DNA from: JACVRN01 sp036389255 | GTDB lineage: Bacteria; Acidobacteriota; Blastocatellia; Pyrinomonadales; Pyrinomonadaceae | Length of the DNA: 64,000 nucleotides | Assembly: GCA_036389255.1 (NCBI GenBank) | Contig: DASVQI010000003.1 | Coordinates: 34,727-98,726 of the forward strand | Reading direction: 5' to 3' | Part shown: in pieces, positions 23,671 through 32,087 of the stretch | Layout: the number at the start of each line of letters is the position of its first letter | Position numbering within the stretch: position 1 is the stretch's first letter | Notes under the pieces: model-generated | Told to the model about the DNA's origin: nothing | What the model saw: only the letters and a program-made list of their open reading frames with translations | The model's database searches: none | Program-made: the position numbers and the translations under genes

Positions 23671-26058
23671 ATGAGACCTATGCTGATTCAACTTGTTAGA
23701 CGAACGACACTCGTAATCGCTCTCTTTTCCATGCTGATTCCCGCGTTCTCGCTCAGCGCTAGGACGCAGGCGCAGCCTTCCGACAATCCTGCGGAAGCTG
23801 GCGCGCAGTATGCTATGGACTGGCGCAGCACAGGGCCTTCGGGCGGCGACGTGCGCGCTCTGGTCTTTGACCCGCAGGACGCGCAGCGCCTTTATTTCGG
23901 CACGCTGGACGGCCAGATTTATACTTCTACAAACGGCGGCGGCTCCTGGCGATTGCTCTATAACTTCAATCGCCCGAAACTCTTTATTGATAACATCGTC
24001 GTTGACCGCCGTGATTCTAAAGTCATCTACGTGGCCGCTCACAGACACACCGACCCGGGTGGTTTTTTCAAAACTACGGACGGGGGAGTGACGTGGCGAG
24101 AAGCGCCGGAGCTAAAATCCGACTCGGTTCACTCGCTGCTTCAATCGGATTCCAATCCTGACATCCTGGTGGCAGGCACGAGCCGTGGAGTCTTCCGCTC
24201 CACGGATGCCGGAGACACCTGGACGCAGCTTTCAACCGTTGGGATGGCAAACCTGAACGTTGAATCTCTGGAGATTGACCCGCGCAACAACAACGTCATC
24301 TATGCGGGCACGTGGTATCGTCCCTACAAGACTACCGACGGCGGGCAGAGCTGGCGGCTCATTAAATCCGGCATGATTGACGACTCGGACGTCTTTGCTC
24401 TGGACATAGACCCGCGAAATCCCGAGCATATTATCGCTTCGGCCTGTAGCGGCATCTATGATTCGCGTAATGGCGGCGAGAGCTGGCGCAAGGTGCAGGG
24501 CATTCCTTCGCAGTCGCGGCGCACGCGCGACATCATCCAGCATCCGTCCGTGGCGGGTCTGGTCTTCGCCGGAACTACGGAAGGGCTATGGCGCTCAGGC
24601 AATGGAGGGGCAGACGGCTCTTGGCAATTAGTCACGCGTCGTGACCTTGAGATAAACGCTATCGCCATTCATCCGAGCAATCCGCAGACGGTTTTCATCA
24701 GCACCAACAACTACGGCGTGATGGTTTCGCGCGACGCCGGAAAGAATTTCACGCCGACCAACGAAGGCTACAGCACGCGCTTTACCAACTTCATACTGCC
24801 CGACCGCGAGCGCCCTGAGCGAGTCTACGCGGCGACCGTGAACACGGCCACGGGCGGCGGCTTCGTCTTCATCAGCAACAACGGCGGAGTTAGCTGGGAA
24901 CCGGCCATACGCAACATCACGGTTAATCGCCTGACCGTCTATTCCATCTTGCAGGACATGCGAGACGCCAACACGATTTATCTTGGGACGAATTACGGAA
25001 TCTATCGTTCTATGGATAGAGGCGGCTCGTGGTCACCGATTGGAGCGCCTAAGCCCGCCGGCCCGCCGAAGAAACCGGCGACGGGTAGGCGCGGCAGAGC
25101 AAGCGCTGCTTCGACGCGCTCAAACGCCGGTTCGTCCACTGTCGGGCGCGATATGACTAAGCGAGCGCAGGAGGCTCTGATAGCGGCAGGTTATGACCCC
25201 GGCCCTGCGGACGGCGCTGCCGGAACGCAGACGGTGACCGCCATCAGAAAGTTTCAGGCGGATAAGAACATCCCCGTCTCGGGCAAGCTGGACGATGCCA
25301 CGCTTTCCGCTCTGGGATTATCCGGCGGCGTGCAGACGACTACACCGGCAGGAAAGCTGCCAACGCCTGTAGTCGCTTTAACCGAAGCGGTCAACACGCT
25401 CTCTCATACTTACGACGAGCAGAATGGCCGACCGGGGATTCTCGCTGCTACGAACGCGGGGCTCTATCGCACCTACGACCCTTTGCAGGGCTGGGAGAAA
25501 ATCACTTACGGGCAGGGACTCGACCCGCGCACGACGGCCATCTCCGTCTCTCCGCAGAACCCCAAGACGATTTATGTGGGCACAGCTAATTCCGGTGTGC
25601 TGGTTTCGCGCGACGCAGGCCAGACATGGCAGCAGGTGAGAGGCGTTCCGGCGCAGGCTCCCATAAGCACCATCGTACAAGACCCCAAGCGCTCGGCCTA
25701 CGTTTACGTGGGAACAAAGCAGAGCCTCTATGTCTCCCACGACGGCGGCGAAAGGTGGATGCGTCGCGGCGGTAATCTGCCTTACGGCGACTACGCCAGC
25801 ATCCTCATCAATCCCGATGCGCCAGACGAAATCATCGTGGGCAATGCGTGGGAGAACGGCGGCGGCGTCTTCAGGTCAACCGACGCTGGCATCTCATGGA
25901 ACAGGATTGACCCGCGCGCACCGGGACTGCCGAGCCAGAGAATCTGGGCGCTGGCGTTTGACCCCAGAAATCAGGACAAGATTTTCGTGGGCTCGCATTC
26001 AGCCGGAATCTATCTGGCCGAGCGCAACGGCTCGGCGGCTGCAAGCTCTGTAAGATAA
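23671..26058 (+). CDS. Exported BNR/YCF48-like beta-propeller protein with embedded peptidoglycan-binding domain
   Basis: A 795-residue protein with a signal peptide (TLVIALFSMLIPAFSLSARTQA). About ten BNR/Asp-box repeats are visible in two blocks, e.g. STNGGGSWR, TTDGGVTWRE, STDAGDTWTQ, NNGGVSWEP and, late, SRDAGQTWQQ, SHDGGERWMR, STDAGISWNR. Between the blocks, after a basic linker (RRGRASAASTR), residues 493-550 form a PG-binding-1 domain (TKRAQEALIAAGYDPGPADG and IRKFQADKNIPVSGKLD). The composite suggests a sortilin-like propeller tethered to the cell wall (inference). The frame is intact across the junctions, so it is a true fusion. Repeat E7 separates it from rpsA. Confidence 0.85.
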   Translation: MRPMLIQLVRRTTLVIALFSMLIPAFSLSARTQAQPSDNPAEAGAQYAMDWRSTGPSGGDVRALVFDPQDAQRLYFGTLDGQIYTSTNGGGSWRLLYNFNRPKLFIDNIVVDRRDSKVIYVAAHRHTDPGGFFKTTDGGVTWREAPELKSDSVHSLLQSDSNPDILVAGTSRGVFRSTDAGDTWTQLSTVGMANLNVESLEIDPRNNNVIYAGTWYRPYKTTDGGQSWRLIKSGMIDDSDVFALDIDPRNPEHIIASACSGIYDSRNGGESWRKVQGIPSQSRRTRDIIQHPSVAGLVFAGTTEGLWRSGNGGADGSWQLVTRRDLEINAIAIHPSNPQTVFISTNNYGVMVSRDAGKNFTPTNEGYSTRFTNFILPDRERPERVYAATVNTATGGGFVFISNNGGVSWEPAIRNITVNRLTVYSILQDMRDANTIYLGTNYGIYRSMDRGGSWSPIGAPKPAGPPKKPATGRRGRASAASTRSNAGSSTVGRDMTKRAQEALIAAGYDPGPADGAAGTQTVTAIRKFQADKNIPVSGKLDDATLSALGLSGGVQTTTPAGKLPTPVVALTEAVNTLSHTYDEQNGRPGILAATNAGLYRTYDPLQGWEKITYGQGLDPRTTAISVSPQNPKTIYVGTANSGVLVSRDAGQTWQQVRGVPAQAPISTIVQDPKRSAYVYVGTKQSLYVSHDGGERWMRRGGNLPYGDYASILINPDAPDEIIVGNAWENGGGVFRSTDAGISWNRIDPRAPGLPSQRIWALAFDPRNQDKIFVGSHSAGIYLAERNGSAAASSVR

Positions 26059-26070
26059 GGACGGAAGTTA

Positions 26071-26143
26071 AGGCCGGAGGTCAAAGCCTGTGGGTTGGTA
26101 AAAGAAAGAGAATTATCAACCTACGGCCTTTGACCTCCGGCCT
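26071..26143. repeat. Long hairpin E7 (repeat family; also terminator-like)
   Basis: Arms of 27 nt (26071-26097 and 26117-26143) with only about three mismatches. The 19-nt loop contains the purine-rich AAAAGAAAGAGA segment seen in other elements. CTTTTC follows the right arm, so it may terminate the BNR transcript. Confidence 0.8.
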
Positions 26144-26162
26144 CTTTTCATCTCCTATCGCC

Positions 26163-26192
26163 TTGACACTTACGGTTTCCGGCGTGTACAGT
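26163..26192 (+). promoter_or_regulatory. Candidate promoter for rpsA
   Basis: TTGACA (26163-26168), 18-bp spacer, TACAGT (26187-26192). It would give a leader of about 320 nt before rpsA. Confidence 0.4.
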
Positions 26193-26224
26193 GCGAACTT
26201 ACCCGGTCAAGAGGCCGGCGATAG

Positions 26225-26400
26225 TCGGACCAAGCGGCGACTACGGGCAAACTGGAAATCGAACTGAACTTGCAACCTTTTCCTAACACATTCACGCTCG
26301 CACTCCCGCCAAAGAAAGTCATCCGACTAATCGCTCCCAAGCAGATAAAGCTGAACGGCCTCTCACTTCTGATTGCCGCCACTGAAGGCGCTGGAAGTTA
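26225..26400 (+). pseudogene. Possible gene remnant or leader of rpsA
   Basis: Between a TAG at 26222 and a TAA ending at 26400, one plus frame reads with protein-like composition (LEIELNLQPFPNTFTLALPP; KKVIRLIAPKQIKLNGLSLL) but has no ATG or GTG start, only an internal TTG. It may be an eroded gene end, or chance within the long rpsA leader. No other content is visible in this 460-bp gap besides E7 and the promoter. Confidence 0.2.
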
Positions 26401-26521
26401 AAGATAGAAAGAGTCCTTCAGTTGAGCGGTACATTCGTGTGCCGGGACGAGCGCGACCGCACGCCCCAAGCGAAGGCTAATTTGCGCTCGAATTTCCAGG
26501 AGGAGTCCGACAGGAGTTCGC

Positions 26522-28426
26522 ATGTCCATCGAAGAAACCAAGCCGACTGACGGCGAGGCAAACAACAATCAAACTCAGAGCGGCGAAGCCAGCTCTTCGC
26601 CCCAATCAACCGGCCAGTCACAGGCTGCTGCGGGACAGGCTCAATCGCCCGCGCAGTCCGCTGCCTCAGCGCCTCAGCGCGCTTCGTCTTCCCGTACCGC
26701 AGGCGGTGCCGATGATGACGAAGACGAGGGACGCTCCAGTGACATGGATTTCGGCGCCATACTCGAACAGTTCGAGCAGGAGCAGAAAGCCTTTCAGGAA
26801 GGCGAAGTCGTTCGCGGCACAGTCGTTGGCATCACTGAGCGCGGCGTCGTCATAGACTTCGGCTACAAGTCCGAGGGCATCGTTCCGCAGAACGAGTTCA
26901 TGGAAGGCAACGAGCTGACGGTCAAGCCCGGCGACGAAGTCGAAGTGCTGGTCAAGAGCATGGAGACGAGCGAGGGCTTCCCGGTGCTGTCGCGTGCCGA
27001 CGCCGTTCGCATGAAGGCGTGGGACGAGCTTGAGAAGGCTTACTCGGCTGGCACGCCCATCAAAGGGCGCGTCACGGAGCGCATCAAGGGCGGGCTTCGC
27101 GTTGACATAGACGGCATAGCCGCTTTCCTGCCCGGCTCGCAGGTGGATGTCCGCCCCGTGCGTAACCTTGATTCCCTGCGCAATCAGGAGATTGAGGCCA
27201 AGGTCATCAAGCTCAACCGCAAGCGCTCGAACGTGGTGCTTTCCCGCAAGGCAATCATCGAAGAGCGCAACGAGGGCGTCAAGCACAAGACCCTTAACCA
27301 GATTGAAGAGGACATCATTGTCGAGGGTCAGATAAAGAACCTGACGGATTACGGTGCCTTCGTTGACCTCGGCGGCATTGACGGCCTGCTGCACGTCACA
27401 GACATGTCTTGGGGCCGCTTGCAGAACCCTGCGGAGCTTTTCAAGGTAGGCGACACGGTGCAGGTCAAGGTCTTGAAGTTCGACAAAGACCGAGAGCGCG
27501 TCAGTCTAGGCTACAAGCAGTTGCAGCCTGACCCTTGGCAGAGCGTCGAGGAGCGCTTCCCCATAGGCAGGCGCATGCACGGCAAGGTCGCGAGCGTCAC
27601 AGACTACGGCGCTTTCATAGAGCTTGAGGCCGGTGTCGAAGGACTCGTACACGTCTCTGAGATGAGCTGGTCTAAGCGCATCAAGCATCCTTCGAAGCTC
27701 GTAAACATGGGCGACGATGTGGATGTGGAAGTCCTGAGCATTGACCCGAAGGCGCGCCGCATCAGCCTCGGCATGAAGCAGGTGCAGAGTAACCCTTGGG
27801 ATACTTTGAAGGAGCGCTACGAGATGGGCTCGAAGGTGCGCGGGCGCGTGCGCAACCTGACAGACTTCGGCGCGTTCATTGAAGTCGAGGACGGCGTGGA
27901 CGGACTCGTACACGTCTCTGACATCTCTTGGGCCAAGCGCATCAAGCATCCGGGCGAAGTCCTGAAGAAGGGGCAGGAGATAGAGGCCATCATCACCAGC
28001 ATTGATACGGAGAATCGCCGCCTCTCGCTCTCCATCAAAGACCTTGAGCCTAATGCTTGGGATCGCTTCGTCACGGAGCATAAGCCGGGTGACGTAGTGA
28101 AGGGCAAGATTGCGCGCTTCGCCAACTTCGGCGCGTTCGTAGAGCTTGGGGACAATCTGGAAGGCTTGTGCCACATCTCGGAATTGTCGGACGACCGGGT
28201 CGAACGGCCCGAGCAGGCCGTCGCAATTGGGCAGGAGATGGATTTTAAAATCCTGCGCATAGACGCCGAAGCCAAGAAGATTGGCCTTTCGGCGCGCGCG
28301 GCTGCACACAACGAGCCGATTATTGATACCAAGAGCTACTCTACGGAGGCTGGCGGCGGCATGGCGAGTCTGGGCGAGCTGGCCGGTCTGATGAGGACGA
28401 GCGAGCCGGAAAAAGAGGACGAGTAA
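26522..28426 (+). CDS. rpsA: 30S ribosomal protein S1
   Basis: A 634-residue protein with six S1 OB-fold repeats starting at about residues 97, 178, 263, 350, 437 and 524. Examples are GTVVGITERGVVIDFG, LTDYGAFVDLGGIDGLLHV and ITERIKGGLRVDIDG. Repeats 4 and 5 share identical nucleotide stretches (e.g. GGACTCGTACACGTCTCTGA), a sign of recent duplication or conversion. A 90-residue N-terminal extension rich in Gln/Ser/Ala and Asp/Glu precedes repeat 1. AGGAG lies 5 nt before the ATG. S1 binds mRNA at the 30S platform. The next gene is an HU/IHF protein, the same order as rpsA-ihfB in proteobacteria. Confidence 0.95.
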   Translation: MSIEETKPTDGEANNNQTQSGEASSSPQSTGQSQAAAGQAQSPAQSAASAPQRASSSRTAGGADDDEDEGRSSDMDFGAILEQFEQEQKAFQEGEVVRGTVVGITERGVVIDFGYKSEGIVPQNEFMEGNELTVKPGDEVEVLVKSMETSEGFPVLSRADAVRMKAWDELEKAYSAGTPIKGRVTERIKGGLRVDIDGIAAFLPGSQVDVRPVRNLDSLRNQEIEAKVIKLNRKRSNVVLSRKAIIEERNEGVKHKTLNQIEEDIIVEGQIKNLTDYGAFVDLGGIDGLLHVTDMSWGRLQNPAELFKVGDTVQVKVLKFDKDRERVSLGYKQLQPDPWQSVEERFPIGRRMHGKVASVTDYGAFIELEAGVEGLVHVSEMSWSKRIKHPSKLVNMGDDVDVEVLSIDPKARRISLGMKQVQSNPWDTLKERYEMGSKVRGRVRNLTDFGAFIEVEDGVDGLVHVSDISWAKRIKHPGEVLKKGQEIEAIITSIDTENRRLSLSIKDLEPNAWDRFVTEHKPGDVVKGKIARFANFGAFVELGDNLEGLCHISELSDDRVERPEQAVAIGQEMDFKILRIDAEAKKIGLSARAAAHNEPIIDTKSYSTEAGGGMASLGELAGLMRTSEPEKEDE

Positions 28427-28465
28427 GAGCCTTCGGTCTTCGCGATTAGCAATAGATTTAAGTCA

Positions 28466-28528
28466 AAAGAGCGGTTTCGGGCGGAACTCGGAAAGCAAGA
28501 CCGGGGGCTCCTGTCCGGGCCGCTCTTT
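28466..28528 (+). terminator. Hairpin downstream of rpsA
   Basis: AAAGAGCGG (28466-28474) pairs perfectly with CCGCTCTTT (28520-28528), which is followed by CGCTTT. The intervening 45 nt are G-rich and could fold further. Confidence 0.6.
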
Positions 28529-28722
28529 CGCTTTCCTGGAATAATGTCTAAGATGTTGGCTGCACGGAGCTTTTGGGCTCTTGCGGGAGGCGCGGGGTTT
28601 CTGCTACTCTCACACGTAATTGTCCGACAGAGTTTTACCCACGGTCAGATTTTAGATTAATTTTCGACCCGCCCGGGGGTCTTTTGGGCGTAGAGCCTTT
28701 TGTCCAACTGTGAGGTAGAGGC

Positions 28723-29094
28723 ATGACGAAAGCTGATCTGGTTGAAGACGTTGCAAAGGCCGCAGAGCTGACTAAGAAGGATGCCGAGCGGCTGGTCGAA
28801 ATCGTTTTCGAGAGCATCATAGAGACGCTCAATAAAGGCGAGAAGATAGAGCTGCGCGGATTCGGCAGCTTTCGTGTGCGCGAGCGCGGCGCTCGTCGCG
28901 GGCGCAATCCTAAGACGGGCGACCCCGTCAACATCCCTGCCAAGCGCGTCCCTTACTTCAAGCCGGGCAAGGAACTCAAAGAGCTTATCAACGAAGATGC
29001 CGCACCCGGCGGCGGGACTTCTTCTACAGCTTCAACCGAAGCGTCCGAGGCTACGGGCAATACTGACGACAATCGCACGCCTCCTATCATCTAA
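28723..29094 (+). CDS. HU/IHF-family DNA-binding protein
   Basis: A 123-residue protein. Residues 1-90 are a complete HU/IHF fold: MTKADLVEDVAKAAELTKKD, then RGFGSFRVRERGARRGRNP and the DNA-minor-groove arm KTGDPVNIPAKRVPYFKPG. The beta-arm proline in PVNIP and IHF-type GRNPKTG motif are present. A 30-residue Gly/Ser/Thr tail (GGGTSSTASTEASEATGN) is unusual for HU. It bends and compacts DNA. Its position after rpsA hints at an IHF-beta-like role, but whether it acts as homodimer or heterodimer cannot be read from sequence. Confidence 0.92.
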   Translation: MTKADLVEDVAKAAELTKKDAERLVEIVFESIIETLNKGEKIELRGFGSFRVRERGARRGRNPKTGDPVNIPAKRVPYFKPGKELKELINEDAAPGGGTSSTASTEASEATGNTDDNRTPPII

Positions 29095-29150
29095 TTTCAG
29101 TGGATTCTATAGACGCGCGCACGCAAGCAAGGGGGAGGTGAGCGAAGTCA

Positions 29151-29645
29151 ATGGACGTGTTGTGGAGTCCCTGGCGCTACGATTACATCAAATCAAGCTC
29201 GCCCACGCCTGAAGGAGAGACGCCAGCCTGCGTCTTCTGCGCGATTCAGAGCGACACGGCATCGGATGAAGAGAAGTTCATCCTTCATCGCGCCTCGCAC
29301 AATTTCGTAGTCCTGAACATCTATCCTTACATTAGCGGCCACCTGTTAATAGTCCCTTACGCGCACCTTGCCGAGTTGGACGCCGCGCCCAAAGAATCTA
29401 CCGACGAGATGATGGATTTGGCCAAGCGCTGCCAGACGGCGCTGCGCGAAACCTATCACCCGCACGGCTTCAACCTAGGCATGAATCTGGGGCGCGCGGC
29501 CGGGGCGGGCGTGGCCCATCACATACACCTGCACATCATGCCGCGCTGGACGGGCGACTCGAACTTCATGTCCACAATCGGAGAGACGCGCGTCATCCCC
29601 GAAGACCTCAAGACGACCTTTGAGAAGCTGCGCGGCCACTTTTAA
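29151..29645 (+). CDS. HIT-family hydrolase/AP4A phosphorylase-like protein
   Basis: A 164-residue protein. It opens VLWSPWRYDYIKS and CVFCAIQ, the start and zinc-site cysteines of the AP4A-phosphorylase-like HIT branch. The histidine triad HHIHLHIMPRW (about residue 124) carries the catalytic middle histidine. NLGMNLGRAAGAGVAHH is the conserved segment before it. GGAGGTGA lies 10-11 nt before the ATG. It would cleave or phosphorolyse dinucleoside polyphosphates or related nucleotides; the exact substrate is uncertain. It is convergent with pgpH. Confidence 0.88.
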   Translation: MDVLWSPWRYDYIKSSSPTPEGETPACVFCAIQSDTASDEEKFILHRASHNFVVLNIYPYISGHLLIVPYAHLAELDAAPKESTDEMMDLAKRCQTALRETYHPHGFNLGMNLGRAAGAGVAHHIHLHIMPRWTGDSNFMSTIGETRVIPEDLKTTFEKLRGHF

Positions 29646-29678
29646 TTTCAGCATGAGAGAAGATGTAGCAGGGGCTGT

Positions 29679-32084
29679 CTAGCGCTTGACGGTCTTGCGC
29701 TCTATGGCTTCGTCTTCGACTTCGCCGCCGCGATTGATGGGAATCTCTGCGGTTCTTGAGTAGCTGACGCCGCGCTCTTCCGAGTCTATCTCGGCCTGCG
29801 GAAGCAGTGGAAGCGGCCCCGTCATCTGCGGCGGGTTAAAGCCCGGATAGTCTATGCGCGCGTGATAGATGGCTATGAGCGAGGCCGTTATGCTCTCGCG
29901 TATCGCGGTAATCTCGCGCAGCGTAATATCGCATTCGTCCAGTTGGCCGTCGCTGATGATGGCGTCCACAATCTTGTTGACGATGGAGCGAATGCTTTCG
30001 GGGTCGGGCCGAGCGAGCGAGCGCGCAGCCGCCTCGCACGAATCGGCCAGCATCATAATCGCGGCCTCTTTAAACTGCGGCTTAGGGCCGGGGTAACGAA
30101 ACTCCTGCTCGTCTATCTCTTCGCCTTCGGCTGCCTGCGCCTGAGCTTTGCGCAGGAAGAAGTGTAGAGTGCGGGTTCCGTGATGCTGCGGGATGAAATC
30201 GGCTATGCGCTTCGGTAGCCCAAGCTCCTTCGCAAGCTTCAGGCCGTAGGTGACGTGGCTGACAATTATACGCGCGCTGTTCGTCGGGCGAAGACGGTCG
30301 TGCGGGTTGTCCCCCTGCTGGTTCTCTACGAACATGTGCGGCGCAGCCAGTTTCCCTATGTCGTGGTAGAGAGCGCCTATGCGCGCCAGAAGAGGGTTTG
30401 CGCCGACCGCCCGCGAAGCCTCTTCAGCCAGTTGGCCTACGGCGTGCGAGTGCTGGTTCGTGCCGGGCGCGCGCAGAGCAAGTTGGCCGAGCACGGGCAG
30501 GTCTGCGTTCGACAGCTCAAGCAGTTTTACGTCCGTCAGGATGCCGAAGCCGGATTCGTAAACCGGAAGCTCTCCGGCAGTAAAGACCGTCGTCAGCAGG
30601 CCGCCCAGCAGCCCGCAGCCCACAGCGAGCAAGATAGTGTTGAGCTTCAAAGGCTGCTGCGCGAAGGCCAGAAGCGCAACCGCCATGAGCGCGCTTGCCC
30701 CGCCGACTATCAGCCCTCCCAGCGTCACGGATTGTCGCTCTCTATAACGTCGTATGCCGTAGACGGCTGCGGCTGACGAAATCATGGCGTAGAGCGTCAT
30801 CGGCACGCTTTCGGGCGAGATGAGCCCGGCGAAAAAGGCTGTGATGAGCGCTGTGATGAGCGCAAGCTGCGTGTCCAGCAGAAGAGCCACCAGAAGGGCT
30901 GCGCCTGCGAACGGAATAGCAAAGTTCCAGATGGTCGGGTCGTCTAGCGGGGGGCGTATGTTTCGGCTAGCGATGCTGTCGGAGAGCAGGAAGCCCACGC
31001 GCATCAGAAGCGTCTCGACCACAACGGCGGAGCCAATGAGCGAGAAGGCCCTGCGCGGCGAAAGCGAGAGGCTCTTGACTGTGCCGCGATGCTCAGTGAA
31101 CTTCCAGACTATCCAGTAGAGAGCCGCGACGATGAAGAAGAGCCCTATGATGTGGCTGGCGCGCCGCGCCGTCCGGCCGTAGGCACGTATGGCCGCAAGC
31201 TGCGAGAGCGTGTGCTCGTTGACAGTATCGCCTTCACGTACGACTACCTGATTGCGCTTGAGCGAGATGATGGAGGGAGGAACTTTTTTCGCGGCCTCTT
31301 CCCGCAGGGTGTCGGTGGCGGCGGCGTCATAAACCAGATTCGGTTTTACGAGCGGGACGGTGGCCGAAGCAAGCGCTGCAATCTGCTCCTGCGTCCAGCC
31401 GGGCAGTCTTGATAAGCTTGAATGAAAATCCTGCAAGACGACCGAGAGCGAGTGCATGTTCTCATGCTGAACGCGCGTGACGGACTGCATGCTGGGGCTT
31501 TGCGCGTTGACGAGCGAGATTTCGCCTTTAAGCAGCTCTGCATCGCGCTCTTCAAAGACGTACCCGTTGCCGGTGCCCTTCAAAAGCTGTGTGATGCGCG
31601 CAAGGTCGTTCGGGTCAAAGCGGCGGGCGATGATGACGCGAGCGATTTCCGGCCCGCCTGCACCGCTCCACTTGAAATCGGTAGTCGTTGGTGAGCGCGG
31701 GTCTACCTGCTTGTGTAAATCTTCCCACGCCGCACGGAAATTATCAGCGGCATGTTCGCCCACGGTCGGGTCGTACCTGAAGACGGGCGGGATGGATTGA
31801 CGAGCGGCTGCGCGCAGTCTCTCCGTCTCCGTCAAATCCAGTCCTTCTATGTCTGCGGGCGCGATTACGGTGCGGACTACCACGTCGCCGGGCTTGTAGG
31901 GCTCTATGCTGACGCGCGAGCGCGTGTTGATTAAGAGAAGCGTAGTGATAGTGACGAGCAACAGAAAGCCTATGGCGTAGCGCGTGCGCGGCGGGAACCA
32001 TTTGAATGGACGAACAATGTAACGCGATGCAAGCTCCTGCACCGCGTTGAATCGCGTCTGGAATTTTGGACGGCGACTGGCCAT
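29679..32084 (-). CDS. pgpH: 7TM-HD-family cyclic-di-AMP phosphodiesterase-like protein
   Basis: An 801-residue protein of the 7TMR-HDED layout. An N-terminal membrane anchor (YAIGFLLLVTITTLLLINT) is followed by an extracytoplasmic region of about 270 residues (EGLDLTETERLRAAARQSIP). A seven-helix block follows at about 310-500 (e.g. IIGLFFIVAALYWIVW, TLYAMISSAAAVYGI). The C-terminal HD phosphodiesterase domain has ALYHDIGKLAAPHMF (about 570), FIPQHHGT and ADSCEAAARSL metal motifs. PgpH-type enzymes degrade c-di-AMP. The gene starts 3 nt after the hflX stop, so the two form an operon. Confidence 0.9.
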   Translation of the reverse strand: MASRRPKFQTRFNAVQELASRYIVRPFKWFPPRTRYAIGFLLLVTITTLLLINTRSRVSIEPYKPGDVVVRTVIAPADIEGLDLTETERLRAAARQSIPPVFRYDPTVGEHAADNFRAAWEDLHKQVDPRSPTTTDFKWSGAGGPEIARVIIARRFDPNDLARITQLLKGTGNGYVFEERDAELLKGEISLVNAQSPSMQSVTRVQHENMHSLSVVLQDFHSSLSRLPGWTQEQIAALASATVPLVKPNLVYDAAATDTLREEAAKKVPPSIISLKRNQVVVREGDTVNEHTLSQLAAIRAYGRTARRASHIIGLFFIVAALYWIVWKFTEHRGTVKSLSLSPRRAFSLIGSAVVVETLLMRVGFLLSDSIASRNIRPPLDDPTIWNFAIPFAGAALLVALLLDTQLALITALITAFFAGLISPESVPMTLYAMISSAAAVYGIRRYRERQSVTLGGLIVGGASALMAVALLAFAQQPLKLNTILLAVGCGLLGGLLTTVFTAGELPVYESGFGILTDVKLLELSNADLPVLGQLALRAPGTNQHSHAVGQLAEEASRAVGANPLLARIGALYHDIGKLAAPHMFVENQQGDNPHDRLRPTNSARIIVSHVTYGLKLAKELGLPKRIADFIPQHHGTRTLHFFLRKAQAQAAEGEEIDEQEFRYPGPKPQFKEAAIMMLADSCEAAARSLARPDPESIRSIVNKIVDAIISDGQLDECDITLREITAIRESITASLIAIYHARIDYPGFNPPQMTGPLPLLPQAEIDSEERGVSYSRTAEIPINRGGEVEDEAIERKTVKR

Positions 32085-32087
32085 GCC

